Source: Amycolatopsis mongoliensis (GTDB lineage Bacteria; Actinomycetota; Actinomycetes; Mycobacteriales; Pseudonocardiaceae). From it: 64,000 nucleotides of DNA. Of the stretch, positions 60,381-64,000 are shown in pieces. Position numbers and translations under genes: made by a program. The first letter of the stretch is position 1. Each line of letters begins with the position of its first letter. The DNA lies in NCBI RefSeq assembly GCF_030285665.1, contig NZ_CP127295.1:5518001-5582000 (forward strand). The letters are read 5' to 3'. The notes beneath the pieces are model-generated. The model had not been told where the DNA came from, did not search any database, and was given only the letters and a program-made list of their open reading frames with translations.

Positions 60381-61739
60381 TCAGGCCCCCGAGAAGGCGG
60401 CGTGGTCGGCCTCCGTCCGGTCGGCGTACCGCACGGCGTACGCGCCCAGCACCTCGTCCAGTTCGGAGTCGTCGGCGAAGTAGCCCGCGAGCAGCTTCGG
60501 GTGCAGCGACCGCGTGTGGGCGCGGGCGAGCAGGGCGCCGGCGAGCCTGCCGTAGTCGTCGAGGTGGTCCTTCTCCAGCTCCGCCGGGTCGATGTCGCCC
60601 TTGAGGTTCCGGAACTGCCGGACGATGAACGGGAGGCCGTCGATCGTGGTCCAGCCGAGCAGGATGTCCGTCTCGGCCTGCACGAGCCGGGCGCCGTCGA
60701 CGATCCGCCGTCCTTCGTGCTCCGCCGCGGGCAGGTCGAGGTACGGCGCGAGCGCGGGCTTCTGCGCCTGCTTCACCTGCAGCACCAGGTCTTCGTCGTC
60801 GTTGCCGTGCAGCAGCGCGACGTAGCTGCGCAGGCCGACGCTGCCGGTGCCGACCACGCGGAAGGCGATGTCGGCGATCCGGTACCGCGAGACGAGCGTC
60901 CGCCGCGACTCGCGCAGGGTGTCCACATAGGACGCCAGTCCGGCGGCGACGGCCTCGGCGGTCCGCTCGTCGACGTGCGTCAGCACCGGCGGGTCCTCGA
61001 CGAACCGGTGGCGCGCCAGGCCGGTCTCGTGGTCGTCGACGCGCTCGGTCCACTTCGCGGCGACCTTCGCGCTGTCGTTCTTGCGGGCCTTCTCGGCGGC
61101 GTCGGCGAAGTCGTCGATCAGCTCGTCGGCGCGGGCCTTGGACAGCACCGAGGAGTCCGGCAGGGCGTTCCAGCTGCGCAGGAACGGCAGGTCGGCGAGC
61201 GCGCGGATGGTGCGGCGATAGGACTTCACGGCGTCTTCGGCGGCTTCGCGGCAGCCGGACTCGCCGATGCCGCCCTCGCGCCCGGCGAGCACGAGGCTGG
61301 CCGCGAGCCGCTTGAGGTCCCACTCCCACGGGCCGGGGACGGTCTCGTCGAAGTCGTTGATGTCCATCACGATCTTGCCTTCGGGCGTGCCGTAGAGCCC
61401 GAAGTTGGCGGCGTGGGCGTCGCCGCAGAGCTGCGCGGTGACCCCGGACGACGGCGTGCCGGCGAGGTCGGCGCCCATCAGCCCGGCGGCCCCGCGGAAG
61501 AAGGTGAACGGCGACGCGAGCATGCGTTCGCGGCGCAGGTCGGTCAGCTCCGGGAGCCGCCCGGCGTTGCTGGCGTCGAAGTACTGCTTCGGTGTCGGCC
61601 GGTCCTCGCCCGCGGCCTCGTGGTCGTGCGCGGCGGCGGGCGTCCTGTCCCGGAGCCGCTTCCCCTGTTCGTAGAGCTCGGCCGGCGTCACGCTGTCGGT
61701 GCCGACGAGCGGCCGCTCCACCCATTCCCCTGATCCCAT
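60381..61739 (-). CDS. DUF2252-family protein (kinase-like fold)
   Basis: A 452-residue protein of DUF2252, a family with remote similarity to aminoglycoside/protein kinase folds. Conserved blocks: SPFTFFRGAAGLMGADL, AQLCGDAHAANFGLYGTPEGKIVMDINDFDETVPGPWEWDLKRLAASL, VGTGSVGLRSYVALLHGNDDEDLVLQVKQAQKPALAP and GRLAGALLARAHTRSL. GDAHAANFG and INDFDE resemble kinase catalytic and metal-binding motifs. ATG 61739 or GTG 61748 may start it. Function unknown; a hairpin (61749-61767) lies in its leader. Confidence 0.88.
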   Translation of the reverse strand: MGSGEWVERPLVGTDSVTPAELYEQGKRLRDRTPAAAHDHEAAGEDRPTPKQYFDASNAGRLPELTDLRRERMLASPFTFFRGAAGLMGADLAGTPSSGVTAQLCGDAHAANFGLYGTPEGKIVMDINDFDETVPGPWEWDLKRLAASLVLAGREGGIGESGCREAAEDAVKSYRRTIRALADLPFLRSWNALPDSSVLSKARADELIDDFADAAEKARKNDSAKVAAKWTERVDDHETGLARHRFVEDPPVLTHVDERTAEAVAAGLASYVDTLRESRRTLVSRYRIADIAFRVVGTGSVGLRSYVALLHGNDDEDLVLQVKQAQKPALAPYLDLPAAEHEGRRIVDGARLVQAETDILLGWTTIDGLPFIVRQFRNLKGDIDPAELEKDHLDDYGRLAGALLARAHTRSLHPKLLAGYFADDSELDEVLGAYAVRYADRTEADHAAFSGA

Positions 61740-61784
61740 GTCCGGCACAACGTCCGAAGGGGACGTTCTGCTCCCCGTTGTGCT

Positions 61785-61826
61785 CCGGATGCCGCCGGGG
61801 CGGGAGGCTCACCCGGCGGCATCCGG
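61785..61826. terminator. Terminator hairpin of rocD
   Basis: CCGGATGCCGCCGGG (61785-61799) pairs perfectly with CCCGGCGGCATCCGG (61812-61826) around a 12-base loop, starting a few bases beyond the rocD stop on the minus strand. No U tract follows. A shorter hairpin AACGTCC/GGACGTT is at 61749-61767. Confidence 0.75.
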
Positions 61827-61830
61827 TGGT

Positions 61831-63063
61831 TCAGGGGCGGACGACCTCGGCGATCGCGTCGATGCCGCGGTCCAGCTCCTCGCGGGTGATCACCAGCGGC
61901 GGTGCGACGCGCAGGGTGCGCTCGTGCGTCTCCTTGCACAGTACGCCCCGCGCCGCCAGCGCCTCCGATGCTTCGCGGCCCGACGGGCCGCCCGGGGCGA
62001 TGTCGATGCCCGCCCACAGGCCGCGGCCGCGGACCTCGGACAGCCCGCTGCCGACCAGCTCGCCCAGCCGCGTCCGCAGGTGCGCGCCCAGCTCGGTGGA
62101 CCGCTGCTGGAACTCGCCCGTCTTCAGCAGCTTGACCACCGCGCGCCCGACCGCGCAGGCCAGCGGGTTGCCGCCGAACGTCGAGCCGTGTTCGCCCGGC
62201 TTGAGCACGCCCAGCACGTCGCGGCGGCCGACCACCGCCGACACCGGCAGGATGCCGCCGCCGAGGGCCTTGCCCAGCGTGTACACGTCCGCGCGGACGC
62301 CTTCGTGGTCCAGCGCCAGCACCGTGCCGGTGCGGGCCAGGCCGGACTGGATCTCGTCAGCGATCAGCAGCACGCCGTGCTCGTCGCACGCCGCGCGGAC
62401 GTCGGCGAAGTAGCCCTCCGGCGGCACGATGACGCCGGCCTCGCCCTGCACCGGCTCCAGCAGCACCGCGGCCGTGCGCGGGGTGATCGCGTCGCGGAGC
62501 GCGGCGGCGTCGCCGTACTTCACCGTGACGAAGCCCGGCGTGAACGGGCCGAAGTCGGCGCGGGCGGTCTCGTCGGTCGAGAACGACACGATCGTGGTGG
62601 TCCGGCCGTGGAAGTTGGCCCCGGCGACGATGATCTCGGCGGTGCCGTCCGGCACGCCCTTGACCCGGTGGGCCCACTTGCGCGCGATCTTGACGGCGGA
62701 CTCGACGGCCTCGGCGCCCGAGTTCATCGGCAGCACGAGCTCGGTGCCGGTCAGCTCGGCCAGCTCGCGGCAGAACAGGCCGAGCTGGTCGTGGTGGAAG
62801 GCTCGCGACGTCAGCGTGACGCGGCCGAGCTGCGTGATGGCGGCGGCGATCAGGTCCGGGTGGCGGTGGCCGAAGTTCAGCGCCGAGTACCCGGAAAGGA
62901 AGTCGAGGTAGGACCGGCCTTCGACGTCGGTCACCGTCGCGCCGGCGGCTTCGGCGATCACGACCGGCAACGGGTGGTAGTTGTGCGTGCTCCACTGCTC
63001 GTCGAGCTCGATGAAGCTCGCGGCGGTGGGGGCGGCGGTCTCCCGGCCGGCGAACGTCGTCAT
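61831..63063 (-). CDS. rocD: Ornithine aminotransferase
   Basis: Transfers the delta-amino group of ornithine to 2-oxoglutarate, giving glutamate semialdehyde/P5C. The 410-residue PLP enzyme shows EGRSYLDFLSGYSALNFGHRHPDLI, NSGAEAVESAVKIARKW, DEIQSGLARTG, the Schiff-base Lys in LGKALGGGILPVSA and the phosphate region GEHGSTFGGNPLACAV. ATG 63063 starts it. It shares an intermediate with the pruA operon at 48231. The divergent ArsR gene lies 144 bases away. Confidence 0.94.
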   Translation of the reverse strand: MTTFAGRETAAPTAASFIELDEQWSTHNYHPLPVVIAEAAGATVTDVEGRSYLDFLSGYSALNFGHRHPDLIAAAITQLGRVTLTSRAFHHDQLGLFCRELAELTGTELVLPMNSGAEAVESAVKIARKWAHRVKGVPDGTAEIIVAGANFHGRTTTIVSFSTDETARADFGPFTPGFVTVKYGDAAALRDAITPRTAAVLLEPVQGEAGVIVPPEGYFADVRAACDEHGVLLIADEIQSGLARTGTVLALDHEGVRADVYTLGKALGGGILPVSAVVGRRDVLGVLKPGEHGSTFGGNPLACAVGRAVVKLLKTGEFQQRSTELGAHLRTRLGELVGSGLSEVRGRGLWAGIDIAPGGPSGREASEALAARGVLCKETHERTLRVAPPLVITREELDRGIDAIAEVVRP

Positions 63064-63171
63064 GCGTTCAGGTTAGAGGCAGAACACGCAGAATTCAGCC
63101 GGGAATCATTGCTTTCACTCGTTGTTCGTTGCGCAATACCCGGTCGGCACCCCCGAATCCGTGCGTAGCCG

Positions 63172-63202
63172 TTGACGCGCTCATCGGTAAGTCGTAACTT
63201 AC
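63172..63202 (+). promoter_or_regulatory. Promoter with overlapping operator of the arsR-type gene
   Basis: -35 TTGACG (63172-63177), 17-base spacer, -10 TAACTT (63195-63200). The dyad GTAAGT-CGTA-ACTTAC (63187-63202) overlaps the -10, a natural autorepression site. Transcription would start near 63207, so the GTG at 63208 is at or next to the mRNA 5' end. Confidence 0.65.
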
Positions 63203-63207
63203 GGTTC

Positions 63208-63564
63208 GTGGCGACTTACGGAAGTGACCAGCTGGCCGCGCTGGCCGACCCGTCGCGGCGCGCGATCGTCGAAGCGCTCCGCGCCGGGCCCCGCGCGGTC
63301 GGCGAGCTGGCCGCGGACCTGCCGATCAGCCGCCCGGCCGTCTCCCAGCACCTCAAGGTGCTCAAGGAGGCCGGCCTGGTCGCGGACCGGGCCGAGGGCA
63401 CGAAGCGGCTGTACCGCCTCGAGCCCGACGGCATCGCCGCCGTGCGCGCCTACCTCGACCGGATGTGGTCGGACGCGCTGAAGTCCTTCGCCGACCTGGC
63501 GGAATCCACCGAGTCCCCGGAACTCCCGGAACTCCCGGAACTCCCGGAAGAGGAGCAGTCATGA
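63208..63564 (+). CDS. ArsR-family winged-helix repressor
   Basis: A 118-residue ArsR/SmtB-type repressor: LAALADPSRRAIVEALRAGPRAVGELAADLPISRPAVSQHLKVLKEAGLVADRAEGTKRLYRLEPDG. No metal-binding Cys is present, as in the group paired with SRPBCC (AHSA1) proteins. The end has a Leu-Pro-Glu-Glu-type repeat encoded by three 9-bp tandem copies at 63516-63542. GTG 63208 follows a promoter closely and is probably leaderless. The stop overlaps the next ATG (ATGA). Confidence 0.9.
   Translation: MATYGSDQLAALADPSRRAIVEALRAGPRAVGELAADLPISRPAVSQHLKVLKEAGLVADRAEGTKRLYRLEPDGIAAVRAYLDRMWSDALKSFADLAESTESPELPELPELPEEEQS
63516..63542. repeat. In-frame 9-bp tandem repeat in the ArsR gene
   Basis: Three exact copies of CCCGGAACT and a partial fourth encode ELPELPELPE near the C-terminus. 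Copy number could vary by slippage without breaking the frame. Confidence 0.85.
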
Positions 63565-64000
63565 CCCTGGAGCCGATCCGCAAGACGATCACCGTCGCCT
63601 GCTCGCGCGAGCACGCGTTCAAGACCTACACCGAGGCCTTCGACAGCTGGTGGCCCCGCGAGCACCACCTGGGCGAAGCCGACCTGGCCGAGGCCGTCCT
63701 GGAACCCCGGCCGGGCGGTCGCTGGTACGAGAAGACCGTCGACGGCGCCGAGTGCCAGTGGGGCGAGGTGCTCGTCTGGGAGCCACCCGCCCGGGTGGTC
63801 CTGTCGTGGCGCATCGACGGCGACTGGAAGATCGACCCCGACCCGGCGCACGCCAGCGAGATCGAGGTCCGCTTCTTCGAAGAAGGCCCGGGATCGACCC
63901 GCGTCGAGCTGGAGCACCGCGACTTCGAGCGGCACGGCGAAACCGCGCAGAAGGTCCGCGACGGCGTCTCCACCGAGGGCGGGCACGGCGGGCTGCTGAA
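63561..64000 (+). CDS. SRPBCC (AHSA1)-family protein, partial
   Basis: About 146 codons are visible before the right edge. The START-like fold is clear: KTITVACSREHAFKTYTEAFDSWWPREHHLGE, ARPGGRWYEKTVDGAECQWGEVLVWEPPARVVLSWRIDGDWKIDPD and SEIEVRFFEEGPGSTRVELEHRDFERHGE. Such proteins bind small hydrophobic ligands and commonly follow an ArsR-type repressor. ATG 63561 overlaps the ArsR stop by four bases, so the pair is coupled. The ligand is unknown. Confidence 0.9.
   Translation, partial: MTLEPIRKTITVACSREHAFKTYTEAFDSWWPREHHLGEADLAEAVLEPRPGGRWYEKTVDGAECQWGEVLVWEPPARVVLSWRIDGDWKIDPDPAHASEIEVRFFEEGPGSTRVELEHRDFERHGETAQKVRDGVSTEGGHGGLL

Overview
The window is a single stretch of high-GC chromosomal DNA from an actinomycete. 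Frequent GTG starts, strong GC bias at third codon positions, translationally coupled ATGA/GTGA gene overlaps, a mycothiol-type maleylpyruvate isomerase-fold protein, DUF3000, DUF6221 and an RNase D/hemE/hemY/hemQ neighbourhood all fit Pseudonocardiaceae. The repeat families recall Amycolatopsis, but the genus is inferred and was not checked. The window looks like ordinary chromosome: no tRNA, rRNA, CRISPR array, transposase or phage gene was seen.

Layout, left to right. Positions 1-6363 (minus) hold a catabolic operon: Na+/solute symporter, ureohydrolase, ThDP-dependent decarboxylase-like enzyme, aldehyde dehydrogenase and an NCS1 permease that runs off the left edge, with a divergent PucR-type regulator at 6470. 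The enzyme set matches the arginine transaminase route (2-ketoarginine to 4-guanidinobutyraldehyde to 4-guanidinobutyrate to GABA plus urea). At 8142-9940 lies a two-component system, followed by an HSL-type esterase and a Tat-exported PHP hydrolase. FadB/FadA beta-oxidation genes occupy 13082-16425. At 17204-18447 is a gene broken by one frameshift. At 18457-26522 is a urea or guanidine carboxylase operon (permease, UAAP1, UAAP2, carboxylase, allophanate hydrolase) with a divergent TetR regulator and a clear operator candidate. RNase D, a LuxR-type response regulator and DUF3000 lead to a haem operon (hemE, hemY/cgoX, hemQ/chdC) ending with a CoA-transferase gene.

Positions 36208-39228 hold the most interesting unit: two membrane proteins with glycine/serine/cysteine-rich C-terminal tails, a DUF692 (MNIO-family) enzyme and a small partner, all tightly coupled. 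The pattern suggests oxidative modification of cysteines in membrane-anchored tails. After it come msrB, a Ser/Thr kinase with no canonical start codon, a VTT membrane protein, a LigD-type polymerase, DUF6221, a luciferase-fold oxidoreductase and a tiny S1-domain protein. At 46554-50801 a PucR-type regulator faces the proline catabolic pair pruA and proline dehydrogenase. Thioredoxin, DUF2630, a TAP-like hydrolase with an altered nucleophile and an ATP-dependent DNA ligase follow. At 54442-58701 is an Asp23/AmaP envelope-stress operon with its own sigma factor. The right end has zapE, a PAP2 phosphatase, DUF2252, ornithine aminotransferase and an ArsR/SRPBCC pair cut by the window edge.

Nitrogen metabolism links several units: guanidino-compound breakdown releases urea, the carboxylase/allophanate hydrolase operon can mineralise urea or guanidine, and RocD, PruA and proline dehydrogenase feed ornithine and proline into glutamate. 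Between genes there is a striking set of long, perfect or near-perfect palindromes of several sequence families, mostly at convergent gene ends.
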